Shown: positions 41,772 to 52,760, numbered from the stretch's first letter. The stretch: 64,000 nt of DNA from Chaetoderma sp. LZ-2023a (GCA_034401795.1 CM067373.1:35251443-35315442), one strand, 5' to 3'. Notes: generated from the sequence alone by a model not told the origin. Made by a program: numbers and translations.

Positions 41772-41945
41772 GATGTTGATACTGGGGTTCTCTTTGGGTT
41801 TGGTCTTCTGTTTCGGTTGGCCAGTAGCTCTCCATCCTCGTCCCGTGGCTCCACAAGACGAGTTGATGGGACCTCCAGTAGCTGAGGGTGGGCTCCTTCG
41901 AGGCGTGGAGCCCGGCGCTGCACCTGCCTGGCGGATCCCAGTAGT

Positions 41946-43225
41946 TATCGAGAAGACATTTTAAATTTCCCATTGCTTTAGTATGGGAGCTTTTGGCAGG
42001 AAATGATCCAAGATGGCCACCCAAACCATTTATCTGACCGTTTCAAAAATTGCAAATTTGAGATCAGAATACTCAAAAACACAAAATCCATCAAATAAAA
42101 AAATCCAATATGGACGCCAAATACGCTGTTTTGATTGGCCCACGGTGGCAATGTGTTTTGGCGGTTCAACTTCGCTTGAACAAACGTTAATGGCCCTTAG
42201 TCCCTAATCATATCTGCCAAATTTCGACCCGAGCCGTTCAGTGGTTCTGGAGAAGTGGTTTTCGCTAAATCTAGATCAACCAAGATGGCCGCCGAACCAT
42301 TTGACCAATCAAGTTCCCTTGATCAAAGCTGGTTCAGCTCTTGCCCTAGATCATATTTCATGGGGTTTGCATCAATCCCACAAGCGGTTTTGGAGATTTT
42401 TAAAGACGTTTCTAAAAATCGGCCGAAATCCAAGATGGCCGATCGGCTTCGTTTGAACAAACGTGAATCTTTATGCCATAAGGATGCTTCCTGCCAAATA
42501 TAATCGAAATTGTCCCAGTAGTTCTTGAGAAGACATTTTCAGTTTCCCATTGCTAATAGTATGGGAGCTTATAGCAGGAAAATGATCCAAGATGGCCACC
42601 AAACCGTTTATCTGACCCGTTCAAAATAAAATTAAAAATTTGAGATCAAAATACCCAAAAACACAAATAAAACCAATTTCCACCTCAAAATCCATCAAAA
42701 AAAAATCCAATATGGCCGCCAAACACGCTGTTTTGATTGGTCCACGGCGGCCATGTTCTTTGACAGTTCAACTTCCCGTGAACAAAGTTTAATGGCCCTT
42801 AGTCCCTAATAATAGTTGCCAAATTTCGACCCGACTCGTACAGCGGTTATCGAGTTGTTTTCGCTAAAACTAGGTCAACCAAGATGGCCACCGAACCATT
42901 TGACCAATCAAGTTCCCTTGAACAAACTTGGTTCAGCTTTTGCCCTAGACCATATTTCATGAGTTTTGCATCAATCCCCCTAGCGGTTTCAGAGAAGATT
43001 TTTAAAGACATTTCCTAAAATCGGCCAAAATCCAAGATTGGCTGATCGGCTTCATTTGAGTAAACCTAGATCCCTATGCCCTAAGGATGCTTCCTGCCAA
43101 ATATAATTGAAATCCTCCCAGTGGTTCATGAGAAGTCGTTTAAAGGAAAAGTTGATGGACAGATGGACACACGACGGATGGTCACCACAGCATAAGCTCA
43201 CCTGGCCTTTCAGCTAAAGTGAGCT
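41946..43225 (+). repeat. HINE-like 625-base-unit element, copy 2, right part
   Basis: Resumes with TATCGAGAAGACATTTTAAA and repeats the unit about twice (CTTCCTGCCAAATATAAT near 42487 and 43088). Ends with GTTGATGGACAGATGGACAC and a degraded hairpin (GCTCACCTGGCC ... GTGAGCTAA) at about 43195-43225. Words such as CCAAGATGGCCGCC occur in each unit. Confidence 0.72.
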
Positions 43226-43870
43226 AATAATAGAAAATTCACCTAATCAATTATAAATTTTACCTGAATTAACGTTATAAATAAGTTACAAGTACACATA
43301 TTGATGCAAGGCCATGCATCAATGGCAAATAGTGTGGCCGGAGGTTATTATAATTCAAGTTGAGCTTCAAATTCATTTATATATAATATACAATTTGCAG
43401 TAGCACAACAGGTTGTCCATCAAAGACAGTAACTATACCTAGACCTTGGACTCCGACATAGAGCAAAATTATACATGTAGAACTGGCACATGCACTATAT
43501 AATATAGGAAGGCTTCAAGTTAAAGTCAAGATATAGCCATTAGACATGTGAAAGATTGACACCATATTTGCAGGACTGAGAGAAGTGTGTTTATCTTGTT
43601 GTTATATTAGCTTCCAATATTACATAGGTTCTATCATTTAAAGTTTCTTATCTGTCCCATGTAGTGCTGATGGTGGTTGCGATTGTAATAATGATAGTTT
43701 CTTTGTAGTGTCATATGTTTAAGATGGTGGTAATGGCATCGGCCTTGAATAGGATTAGCTATGGGCTATAGGAAGCGTATATTTTGGGGCAGTCCGTCCA
43801 TTTTTCCATCCATCTTGTTGACCATATGCGTAAATTCTGGGGGTTTTGTTTGATAATTCAGTTCTATCTG
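43226..43870. other. No gene seen
   Basis: Unique AT-rich sequence with no recognised repeat, motif or coding frame. Confidence 0.5.
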
Positions 43871-45110
43871 AGCTAAATTATAGGGTATATAAAGATTTTC
43901 ACATTATTGCAAGAAATATTTGATGATAGAATTGTGCAATATCTAGTGAGTTCTAGATGGTATTATGTTCGAAAGCCTGGTTACAAACCGAGAACAGATT
44001 CCAATACCGAATATATAGTAAATTATTAGCATTTGAAAACTAAGTTGCGACCAAATTGCGCATTTCGAAATTACTCCATGGTAGAATTTTCTTAAACTCT
44101 ACTTTATTAGCCCATTCATATATATTTATCTAAACTTATGGGTAAAATATGGAGTCGAACCTATCACCAGCGATATGCTAGGACATATCATCATCTATCC
44201 GATTGTGGCTAATGTGAACCAACTATCTTTCAATGGAGACATATTGCGAATAAGTAACTATATGGACATACTTGGTAATTATGATATTATTTGATCTTAG
44301 AATCGTGCAATATTTCATACAGCACTAGTACGTAATAATACATATTGAGTTCTGTATGGCTAGATGTTCGAAAATTGTTTACAAACAGAGTACATAGATA
44401 TTGGTACGTAAATTATTGGCATCTGACAACTTTTGGTCGCTGTATTATAAAATTGCTTTATGGTGGAATTTTTCAAAATCAATATTTTATAAGCGTATTT
44501 ATATATCTATCTGACATTTTAGGGCCAAACTTATTACAGACAGTAGGCTAACGAAAACCATGGATCTGCCAAAACTTGTGCAAATTTTGGCCATGGAATT
44601 GTGTACTACGAAATTACTTCACGGTCATTTTTAAGTTTGATACTTCATTAGCGTATTCATATACCAATCTGACCATATGTATGAATTTCGAACCGAATGT
44701 GGGCTGAACTTATTGCAGACAGCATGGTAATAAAAATCACTGATCTGCCAAAATTTAAGCCAATTTTTGGTATGGAATTGTGGACTACAGAATTATTTCA
44801 TTGTAGAATTTGTTTTAATTATGAATATAGCTAGCAATGATAGGATATCATATTATTTACAACTGAAAGTAATTTGAGCTAAATTGTACTTTTTAAACAC
44901 AAGTTTATGTGGGTGAAAATCTGGGTGGAGCCTTTCATAACCTACAGACAATAGGGCAGTGAAGACTGTGAATTGGCTACATTTCAGCCGATTTTCAGTA
45001 TGGAATTGTGTACAACGAATTAAATTACTTCACGGTAAACATTTTTTTAACTTAATACTTCATTAGCATATTCAGATACCTATCTAACCCTATGAGTGGA
45101 ATTCTTGGGC
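43871..45110 (+). repeat. Old, strongly diverged tandem repeat (about 170-400 bases spacing)
   Basis: Recurrent words: GGAATTGTGTACTACGAAAT (44593, and variants near 44770 and 45002), TACTTCATTAGCGTATTCAT (44642, 45055), CTGAACTTATTGCAGACAG (44706 and a variant near 44526), GATCTGCCAAAA (44563, 44742). Two larger blocks near 43950 and 44345 share GTTCGAAA, TTACAAAC and AGAGTACA-like words. The decay indicates an old array. No coding frame. Confidence 0.6.
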
Positions 45111-45561
45111 TGAACACAATGCAGGCATTACTAACTTGGCACATACATACCCTTTCTGTTGATTTATGTATCTAACCACCCGCTACAATGTTAATGACAG
45201 CTGTTTTGACTGGAAATTCGGAACATCAGTGCTAAATAACGGCATGCATGGATCTTTTCCCAGTGAAGCATTAAGGACACTAAATTACTAATGAAAATCA
45301 CACGCACATTATTTTTAGCGAATTTTGTCTGATTTTACATGCTCTACAATATTATTATACATGTTTTACTGTTAAAATTTACCACACATATAGTGACTAG
45401 TAAAATGAGTCCACGACATTAAAATCTTTGCCCCAACACCCTACGAGACATAACAATGGAAATGTATATGCTCTCAAATGTTCAGCCTAGTGTTTTATGC
45501 TATAATACATATGGGAAATGAAACAGACACAGTACCTGGTATTGTTGTCATAATATAGTAA

Positions 45562-45613
45562 ACCTTTACTGTCTAAATTTGGTGAAGAATGTTAAAATAT
45601 TTAGATATTGAAT
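45562..45613. mobile_element. piggyBac-like MITE copy 7, left part (split by DIRS C)
   Basis: TAAACCTTTACTGTCTAAATTTGG-like text matches the family start TTAACCCTTTCATGGTCCAA followed by TTTGGTCAAGAAAA. It continues to GATATTGAA and stops at the DIRS C left end. The rest is at 52571-52760. Confidence 0.65.
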
Positions 45614-45811
45614 TGCAGGAAATGTAAATTTCCCTTTCTCCGAGATCTAACAATACTCACCATTCTGTTACTTCTGATATACAGCTGGCCGACAGCTGGC
45701 TCTAGGACTATAGACTGATAAAGCTTTACCGACTCCTTGGAACCGGGTACTCGGCTCCCAACTGTCGAGTACCCGTCTACCATAGAGCTCATATTGTTTG
45801 CATAGCCACCA
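45614..45811. repeat. DIRS C left (3') terminal inverted repeat
   Basis: ACAATACTCACCATTCTGTT, GCTCTAGGACTATAGACT, AAGCTTTACCGACTCCTTGG and ACCATAGAGCTCATATTGTT recur inverted at 52395-52558. Inside the repeat, GGGTACTCG and CGAGTACCC (about 45750-45780) form a hairpin. The outermost TGCAGGAAATGTAAATTTCC is found only here and in the ICR. Confidence 0.88.
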
Positions 45812-45850
45812 AACAAGAGAAATCCATGGCTTGCCTCCGTGGGGCTGGGA

Positions 45851-45962
45851 GGCTGGTCCGTAACAGAATGGTGAGTATTGTTAGATCTCAGAGAAAGGGA
45901 AATTTACATTTCCTGCATTCTCCATCGATCAATACTCACCATTCTGTTACTTCTGATATACA
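45851..45962. repeat. DIRS C internal complementary region
   Basis: TAACAGAATGGTGAGTATTG through TTTACATTTCCTGCA is the reverse complement of the left terminus. TTCTCCATCGATCAATACTC through TGTTACTTCTGATATACA is the reverse complement of the right terminus. They meet at TGCA|TTCT, which gives the exact circle-junction sequence for this family. Confidence 0.88.
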
Positions 45963-46439
45963 CCAGATTTGGTCAGTAACCTGGTGGGAAGGGGCAAGCC
46001 ATAAATGCTACCTTTGACCCTTGGAGAAAGAGTTAGACTTAAAACTTGACTAACGGAGACCTAAAAAGGACTGTCAAGTTAACGGAACTGAATCACATTC
46101 GCATCACTGCCCCCCCCCTTTTTTTCTCCTAAGAAAAGGGAGAGAACTCATGAACATGCATCTCGCCTGAAAACACAAATATGCCAAGAGGGTTAACTGC
46201 TCTTTGCATATATTAGCCTGGGAATTAGCATGAATATATAAGATGAATGATCACGATATATAGACATAATACAAAACACTCTCAATCCTGAATTACCTCA
46301 TGATATTTGGATTTCAGACCTGGAGCCTCCAACCATTCACTTGTCCGGCCATCAGTGACACAATCTGGTTGATATCCTCTCGCTCGACCATGTCTGCTTC
46401 TTAATTCTTTCTTACAAATGCCAAAAAAGGAAGAATAGC

Positions 46440-47630
46440 AGTCTGGTCATATAGCTATCGTCTCAAAACAGCTAAAGCGAGTGGAATGGCGAAGTCTGAC
46501 ACATCCCTCATATAGTAATCCGTGAAAGAGGACTCACAGTGCCATTGTGCAACAGCCATGATGTCCTTAAACGGAACACCATTGTAAAAGGGCGAAAGAG
46601 GCGGCTATTCCTCTAACATCGTGCCCTTGCGCATTGCACTTGGTGCCCAGTCGTAATCTCACGGGTAGTCTGATTGCATTCGACTACCCAACGAGAGATA
46701 GAATCCACGGATGCGGCGCCATACGGCTCCTTATGGCAGATCCACAGATGTCTATCATTCGCCCGTAACGAGTCTGTCCGTTTTGTACTTAGTCAAAGCA
46801 CGGACTGGGCACCAGACACTGGCATCACGATAAAACCTACTTAGTTTCGGTATAACGATCGGTTTGCCGGGATATCTCAAAGATTAAATCTTTGACATAA
46901 ACTCTGCTCTTGCAGTAGACGCAGACCCTCTCTGGAGACAATAAATCGGTCCCTCTCTGCTGAAAGTGCATGGATCACACTGCGCCTTCTAGCTGAGGAA
47001 GCTGCCAATAGAAAGACCGCCTTTAGAGTCAAATGCTTTAGACTAGCCGAACGCAATGGTTCGAAATGGTGCTTGGCCAGTACATTAAGCACTAAAGATA
47101 GACTCCAGGCTGGAATGACTACCGGTTGTCTCGGTCGGAGATTGCTCATTCCCTTCACCATCACACTCAACTGGGCCACCTCTGGACTATCCCTGCTGGC
47201 TAGACAAGGGATAACTGATGCCAAAGCTGACTTGTATCCAGCAATTGTGACAGGAGCTAGTCCTGAAGAACAGCTCACAGAGAAAGTCTGCTATTTGCTG
47301 AATAGTGGAATGAAAGGTAACAATACCCTTTTCCTCACACCAGTCTGCAAATCCGTTAACCTTGTCGTTATATGACTTGAAGGTTGACCTCCCTCTCGCA
47401 GCTGCGATGAAATCTGCAGCATGTCGAGAAAAGCCCTCCGACGTAGAATGTTGTTTGACAACAACCACGCATTCAATAACATTTCGGGACACTCGTGTAG
47501 GAAGCATCCCTTGGCCTGGGAGATTATGTTCGGATTCTCGGGTAACTGCACTAGATTTTCCACCTGCAGACCTTGAAGATCCGTGAACCATGCCCTGCTG
47601 GCCAAATGGCACTATAGCAGGACCAGGCAT
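46440..47630 (-). pseudogene. DIRS C tyrosine recombinase
   Basis: Recombinase of family 2. N-terminal part at 47187-47630 (FSRHAADFIAAARGRSTFKS, then YNDKVNGFADWCEEKGI, core-binding domain). Next frame at 46877-47278 is LAPVTIAGYKSALASVIP, MVKGMSNLRPRQPVVIPAWS and SSARRRSVIHALSAERDRF with the first catalytic Arg. The last part, 46440-46870, is broken but still shows GHDVRGIAA (about 46600-46625, H-x-x-R) and VAQWHCESSFTDYYMRD (about 46495-46550) with the catalytic Tyr. Copy D has the same end in an open frame. At least three frameshifts. Confidence 0.85.
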
Positions 47631-47639
47631 GGTTCCTCC

Positions 47640-49300
47640 CTGATCTTCCCCAATATCTTCGGTAGAAGAATGGTGGGTGGGTACGCGTAAGCGTGCATCC
47701 CTCTCCAGCTTAACGCCAGAGCGTCTGTATCGACGGCCTCAGGATCAGTATCGGCGAGACATAAGTCATGACCTGAGCATTTTCCCCTGTGGCGAACAAG
47801 TCCACGTTGGGTTTGCCCCAATGCTCGAAGATCCTGTGAAGAACTGGAGGGTTGAGAGACCATTCTGTTGGCAGAATTCTCTGTCTGCGAGACAAAGCAT
47901 CCGCCAGAATGTTCAATCGCCCAGGAATATGAGCTGCTTTAAAACAACTGAGTAATTCCTGCACCATTGAATCAAGTGCCACACTTAGATACATAGTGTG
48001 GGTGACTTGGTCTCGCCTTGGCGATTTCTGTATGATACTACTGTTGAGTTGTCCGACCGTATCAATATCGCCGTGCCCCTGACTTTTGGAAGAAACCTTT
48101 TCCAATGCCAGTTCCACTGCCATCATATCCAACAGATTGATATGCAGCTGGCTCTCTTGAAGAGTCCATGTGCCCGAGACCTGGTGTTCTCCCAGGTAGG
48201 GCCCCCCCCTCCCTCCAGCGATGCATCCGTGTACACGGACAGCTGGGGGTGGAGTAGGTGCAGCGAAAACCCCTACTAGGAGATTCTGACACTTTTTCCC
48301 ACCATACAAGATGCGACATTATTGGCTCCAAAACTGGCACCAGTTTTGACAGGGGTTCTATTCTCTGTTTCCACAGAGACATCAGATACAACTGGATAGG
48401 TCTTCGCATCCGAGCAGTGTACGGGTATACCTGCTACATGAAGAACATCATGCCCAGCATCTGAAGAAACCGCCTCGCCTGAATGTGGTTTCCCAATCGA
48501 AACTCTTGAGGATGGCTAACAGAGACACCACTCTTGGCACTGACGGGTAAAAAACCCTGCCCTCCTCGAGATCGAATCGCATCCTTAAATAAACGAAATG
48601 TTGAGTGGTGTGTCAACTCAGATTTCTCCTTGTTGACTATCTAGCCTAGATCTGAAAGCAACTTCAGAGCCAGAGCAGTATCCACCTCTAACCCGGCTGA
48701 TGATCAGCCAATCGTCTATGTAGGTGTGAAGCACCACGTTCTCTTTTCTGAGAAACGCTGTCACCACAAGGACCACTCTGGTGAAAACCCCTTGGAGCTG
48801 TCGACAGGCCGAATGGGAGGATTTAAACTCCCATACTAGATTCTGAAACGCAACTCTCAGAAACCTGTGACAACTCCCGTTCATAGGAATGTGGGAACAT
48901 GCATCTCTCAGATCGATCGATACACACCACACACCCATCCTCAATCCTGCCATTACCGACCTCTGAGTTTCCATCTGAAAACCGAGGCGTATGGATAAAC
49001 CAATTCAATGGCCTGAGACTGAGTACGGGTCTCCATCCCCCTGTGCTCTTGGGGACAAGGAACATGTTTGAATAGAAGCCTGGAGTGTTCCGGTTTGCTG
49101 GTTTATTGCTCCCTTCAGAAGCAAACCTGACACTTCGTTTTTAATAGCTTCTAACTTGTCTGGTCCCGTTGAACGGGTGACAAGACAGGTGCCAAAGACA
49201 GATTCTGTGGTGGAATGTCCCACCACTCTGGTATGTACCCCTGGGATAACCATCCCAGGACCAGACTGTCTGACGTCACACCTCTCCAAACCTCACCGAA
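47640..49300 (-). pseudogene. DIRS C reverse transcriptase, RNase H and methyltransferase-like segment
   Basis: RT: MFLVPKSTGGWRPVLSLRPL (about 49000-49065), CVSIDLRDACSHIPM (about 48885-48930) and the catalytic LHTYIDDWLIISR (about 48690-48730) with both Asp intact. RNase H: AAYQSVGYDGSGTGIGKG near 48100 in one frame and HINLLDMMAVELALEK (about 48100-48150) in another. Then come ADALSRRQRILPTEWSLNPP and HWGKPNVDLFAT (about 47800-47930), a conserved DIRS segment. The YAYPPTILLPKIL (about 47640-47690) is the methyltransferase-like F/Y-P-P motif. Frames change at about 48310, 48620 and 48975. Confidence 0.85.
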
Positions 49301-49329
49301 AACGCATGAGCCTTCCACCCATTATAGAT

Positions 49330-51521
49330 GCCTCAACACCTAATGGGGGTGTCTGGCTCGCGTATCCGTTCCCCCGCCCCCCCCCTCTCTTGACGAGAGA
49401 GAGAACCATATTGGTCTTGGCTTGGCCGGTCTAACTGGCACCGCTGTTCCTGTCGCACAGGTGCGGCCCAGGCAGATGCGAAGGGAGCCCTCGTACCCTC
49501 GGGTACGATCCGCTCCCTTCTGTCCGCCCTTTGAGGACTTACCTCCCCCCTTCCCCTTCCCGCCTCTCGGGCGATCAGGAGCAACATTGGGGAGGGTAGA
49601 GGCCCGCACAACCTTCTTGGCTTTCTTCACCGAGGCGGCTGAGAAAACCCAGCAGAAAACAGAAGCAGCACTATGCTTTAGGCTTTCACCTTGCTTTTCT
49701 GTTTCTTGAAGGTTGCCCGGTCAGTGACCTGACTACAGTCAGATAAACCGCCAACCGATTCTGCACAATGCTGGCTGTGTCCTCCAAGATGGCCAGCGCC
49801 TGGCCATCAAAGATGCTAAGGCCTGTCAGGGGCGTCCCAAGAAGACGCTCCCTGACAGCATTAGCTGGACGCATATGGTCAAGGACCATCTGCCTCCCGG
49901 ACATAGTCACACACGCCTGCACCCTTGCCAATGCGTCCATAGACAGCACCAGTCCGTCATTAACGCACGAAAGCGCCCACTTCAGCCCACACCGACTGAA
50001 GAAGACGATAAGAGTGGTTGACAGCACTCAGCGCTGTCCTCACACCCCCATCACACAGGGACAGGACTTAATTATGGTGTACCTGAGCTCTGTCCACCAG
50101 TGCCGGGGCGGGGCTACCCGCTCCAGCACTCTGGACACTCAGTACCCAGCGGTCATCCTCAGTGACCGACGGGACAACACCATACCTGTCGTATTCCCCC
50201 CGTGGAATACGACACCTCGCCCGCACCTCCATGGAGGCCGCAAGAAGCTGGCCCTTGTTCATGCGTTGTTTGCTATAAATAGCATCAAGCAACACCATAA
50301 ACCATGGATCCAGTCCAACAGACTGGATCAGGGCTGCGGGCAAGATCCCCGTCCTAATCAATGCACCGATGGACGGGGTACATCCTCCTCGGCCGTGGTC
50401 GAAACCACAGACTGGTCCACCCTGGCTAGCCAAGCCAGAGCCTCAGACCAATCCGTCTCCGAGGAGGACACGCCCCATGAACACGTCACCCGTTGACATG
50501 TTCACGGCTCTACCAGTAACGGCCTCCCGGCTAGGAGCCATTGCTGATATGCCAGGAACTCCGGTACCGTACGGTCACGCCGCCACCCCATGGAACACAC
50601 CAGTCCATGGAGTAGGCCCGCACGGAAAACCGTGCGGCCCCGTAGCGGCTGAGGAACCGTGGCCAAACACGGGCGCCAACGGCACCCCATGTCCGACCGC
50701 CGGACCAGGCGAGATAGGTGAGTACCATGCCTGGCCGGCCACACCCGTCACCGTGTTGGTTGGCGGCAAACCAACCATCACGGGACTGGTGCCCGGTTCC
50801 GGAGTGGCCTCAACCACGGGCGGAGCCACTGCGCTGGCTTGCGCCAGGCCAGACAGATAGAGGACGGTTCCGTCAGGACGGAATCGACCTCCATGCTCTC
50901 AACCCGCGGCATCACAGGCCGCAGCACCCTCTCCTCCTCATCTTCAGACCCCTAAGAGTCGTCACTAGACAAGGAAAACCGTGGAGCCGTCCTGGCGGAC
51001 GGCTCACATGCCTGACGAACCGGCCACCGCTACTGGACCACCCGGAGGTGGCCGCAGAGAGACAGAACCCATCAGGCCGGAGCCCGACGGGACTGCCAGG
51101 GGGCCGTACGAAACGGCTCCCTCGGTGGCCAATCCAGAACCCTGTCCAAGGACAGGGTCCGAATCAAACATGGGGAGACTGCCCTACAACTTTTGGCAGC
51201 AGGGACGACACCAGCGTGGGCAGAACGCCATGCAAGACACCTTGCCTAGCCGGACCAAACCATGCCGGCGGTGCCATCTCCGCCACCTCCGGTTGCAGAC
51301 GTGGAACGCCCCCACGGGCCGAACGGATGCTCCACGATTTACTTTCGGACCGCCTGACCCCGCGTCAGACCCTGCCAAGTCCTTCTGCCAAGGAACTTAA
51401 GCATCATATCGACCGACCACACAGCGCAAACGTTACACCTACTGTCAAGACTACACTTAGTACAGTGGAAACAGACATGGTCCTTGCATAGAACCCGTAC
51501 GATATGTGGCACTCGACACAT
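49330..51521 (-). pseudogene. DIRS C gag-like protein
   Basis: GC-rich gag of family 2, read from about 51521 downward in several frames. It begins with a Cys cluster, VCFHCTKCSLDSRCNVCAVW (about 51440-51490), which has the same spacing as CLKCTTCTPLKMCGICKGW of family 1 although the rest of the protein is unrelated by eye. The middle (50068-50433: GLDPWFMVLLDAIYSKQRM, KGQLLAASMEVRARCRIPRG) looks folded. The C-terminal block (49686-50027: LKWALSCVNDGLVLSMDALA, VTMSGRQMVLDHMRPANAVR, LSIFDGQALAILEDTASIVQ) is predicted helical. A basic tail follows to about 49330. No enzyme motif. Confidence 0.65.
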
Positions 51522-52394
51522 GATGGCGTGGCTGGCTTGGCCTATAAAAAACCAAACCTACAATAAGCCAGCGGAACGAAACAAAAATGGAAGGCAGACA
51601 ATTAATTTTCAAATATATTGACCATAAATTAACTGTCACCCTCCCGCACCCCACCCCGCAACGTTACAGCAAAGATCGCATTGATTATGACGACAAGAAC
51701 GAAGCGGGCAATAATACACCCATACACTGAACCTCAAGGATGTATAACGGAACCAGGAATCATATCGCATAGCATTCGGGGTATATTTACTAATAAATAT
51801 AAATTATACTCCTAACGAAGGCCAAAACGATATGTGAAGAAACAACAAATTGTAAACAAACTGCTGATCATTGCAAACAGATCGTGATAACACGCAAAAC
51901 TTGAAAATTCCAGTTTTTCTGGAACCGATTAAAGTACGCAGCACCCAGAATCAGATGCGCGAATTAATGAAACATTTTCTTCACATAAACATCCGAGAAA
52001 CTCGGGTGTGACGACACCCGCTCGGACCTTACGGAGAACGACGTCAGCCGATAATCGTGTTAAAACACTGATAAGCCAACACCTAATTTCATATCTGCCG
52101 ATCGCCTGTTGGGGATTTAAAGGAAGGCAATCATCTGGCATATTTCGTTGTTAACACACGTCCCAGATTCTTTGGGGTTAGAAATTGGAACATGTGACAC
52201 AGACAAAATTTTAGAGACCTAAGTCTTTTAACTATGGAATAACATGGAAATATACGACCTGGTATCATCGGAAGCGTCCATATTAATCCAAAATATACTT
52301 TTGAGAACGCACAAGCTATCACAATTAATCACAGTAAAAAGACTTAGGAGTAAACAATCTTAAGACTTTCCAACTGCAAAAAGCATGTATTCTC
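51522..52394. other. DIRS C 5' leader region, non-coding
   Basis: Between the gag start and the right terminal repeat. AT-rich, in sharp contrast to the GC-rich gag beside it. Short open frames show no motif. Confidence 0.55.
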
Positions 52395-52570
52395 TTGTCG
52401 CTATGCAAACAAGAATGAGCTCTATGGTAAACGGGTACTCGGCAGTTGGGAGCCGAGTACCCGGTTCCAAGGAGTCGGTAAAGCTTTCTAAGTCTATAGT
52501 CCTAGAGCCAGCTGTCAGGGCCAGCTGTATATCAGAAGTAACAGAATGGTGAGTATTGATCGAAGGAGAA
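52395..52570. repeat. DIRS C right (5') terminal inverted repeat
   Basis: Inverted copy of 45640-45811: GGTACTCGGCAGTTGGGAGC, GAGTACCCGGTTCCAAGGAG, AAGCTTTCTAAGTCTATAGT, AACAGAATGGTGAGTATTGA. The terminus is GATCGAAGGAGAA, followed directly by GTCCATTTGCAGG of the MITE. Confidence 0.88.
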
Positions 52571-52760
52571 GTCCATTTGCAGGCCAAGAGAAGATTGTTT
52601 TTGCAGATTTGCCACTGGAATCTGGAATGACTGTCTCTAGAGCTATTCCAGTGGTAAATTATCAAAAACTGTCCCCTCATGGCATGCAGTTTTACATTGC
52701 TCAAGATCACTGTAGGGGCTGGTTTGACCAGCTATGCCATGAGGTGCCTAAAATACAATA
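52571..52760. mobile_element. piggyBac-like MITE copy 7, right part
   Basis: GTCCATTTGCAGGCCAAGAG, TTTGCCACTGGAATCTGGAA, CTATTCCAGTGGTAAATTAT and CTCAAGATCACTGTAGGGGC in family order. This is the continuation of 45562-45613 across DIRS C. Confidence 0.68.

Larger units (their letters stand above)
38135..41935 (-). mobile_element. Non-LTR retrotransposon with AP endonuclease, RT and RNase H, copy 2
   Basis: About 3.8 kb on the minus strand, flanked by TCCCAGTAGT at 38125-38134 and 41936-41945 (10-base target duplication). The order endonuclease, RT, RNase H is complete for ORF2. The 5' end starts about 160 bases before the endonuclease Met, so an ORF1 is either absent or cut off. The 3' end is the same AGCGATCGAAAAGAAGAAG tail as in copy 1, not poly(A). 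The target is a unit of the HINE-like repeat, whose sequence can be read straight through when the LINE is ignored. Confidence 0.9.
45614..52570 (-). mobile_element. DIRS-type retrotransposon, copy C (family 2)
   Basis: About 6.96 kb on the minus strand with the same gene order as family 1 (gag, RT-RNase H, recombinase) but different sequence throughout. The left end is TGCAGGAAATG and the right end is GATCGAAGGAGAA. Inverted terminal repeats lie at 45640-45811 and 52395-52558, and an ICR at 45851-45962. The gag half is much more GC-rich (50-51.5 kb) than the AT-rich surroundings. The flanks rejoin into one piggyBac-like MITE, so the insertion site is defined. No target duplication is seen. 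Copy D at 62500 is the same family. Confidence 0.9.

Noticed and set aside
46107-46128. Poly-C and poly-G runs (2188-2203, 46107-46116, 57538-57552, 63007-63023) as functional G-quadruplexes
   Set aside because: Homopolymer runs prone to slippage and assembly length error; no multi-tract G-quadruplex pattern is evident.
49340-51500. Several plus-strand frames of 90-260 codons in 49.4-51.5 kb
   Set aside because: They are Pro/Arg/Thr-rich shadows caused by the GC-rich gag on the minus strand and show no motif of their own.
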